From Planctomycetaceae bacterium (GTDB lineage: Bacteria; Planctomycetota; Planctomycetia; Planctomycetales; Planctomycetaceae): DNA of 5,139 nt. Positions within the stretch are counted from its first letter, which is position 1; each line of letters starts with the position of its first letter. The notes under the pieces were generated by a model. It ran no database searches. It was not told the origin of the DNA and saw only the letters and a list, made by a program, of their open reading frames with translations. The position numbers and the translations under genes are program-made. The DNA lies in the NCBI GenBank assembly GCA_020426125.1, contig JAGQQQ010000279.1:1-5139 (forward strand), written 5' to 3'. Positions 5,126 through 5,139 of the stretch are shown here, in pieces.

Positions 5126-5139
5126 AATCGCTGAAACGC

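Noticed and set aside
5098..5139. ATG-initiated frame open to the right edge (MNRARHSGGKSLKR)
   Set aside because: Only 14 codons are visible and the start lies within the repeat region, so a gene start cannot be supported from this window alone.

Overview
The window is a compact bacterial stretch with every convincing gene on the + strand. It most resembles a Gram-negative, moderately GC-rich organism. A full-length apolipoprotein N-acyltransferase (Lnt) implies a two-membrane envelope with lipoproteins. The style of the proteins and the moeA–lnt neighbourhood suggest Planctomycetota to me, but that is an impression of sequence style and no search was run.

Layout. Bases 1-75 look like the last codons of a gene that enters from the left. 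A 301-residue polytopic membrane protein of unknown function follows (111-1016, TTG start with a good ribosome binding site). Eight bases later comes moeA (1025-2284), the molybdenum insertase of molybdenum cofactor synthesis. Its ribosome binding site overlaps the previous stop codon. After 71 bases comes lnt (2356-4215), which adds the third acyl chain to lipoproteins. These three genes are probably one transcription unit. The unknown membrane protein and MoeA are likely translationally coupled. No functional link between molybdopterin synthesis and lipoprotein acylation is visible beyond shared transcription.

Between lnt and the next gene lie 250 non-coding bases (4216-4465) dense with structure: a GC-rich REP-like hairpin (4241-4272), a 10-bp hairpin with one bulge (4291-4320), three alternating copies of a 10-11-base motif (core GAAATTCTGT at 4277, 4372 and 4413), a TAAACA-A-TGTTTA palindrome, and a TTGACA-type promoter whose -10 box falls inside the middle copy of the motif. 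The middle copy can pair with either outer copy but not both. This is either a multi-site operator or an alternative-folding leader.

The last gene (4466-4978) encodes a membrane-anchored thioredoxin-like protein with a WCVPC active site, probably acting outside the cytoplasmic membrane. It is visibly lower in GC than moeA and lnt. Right after it lies a strong inverted repeat (5028-5093, 16 of 17 pairs) with a third partial copy at 5117-5125, resembling a REP/BIME-type element. The thioredoxin gene therefore sits between two palindrome-rich intergenic regions, and these, rather than the housekeeping genes, are the parts most worth a second look.
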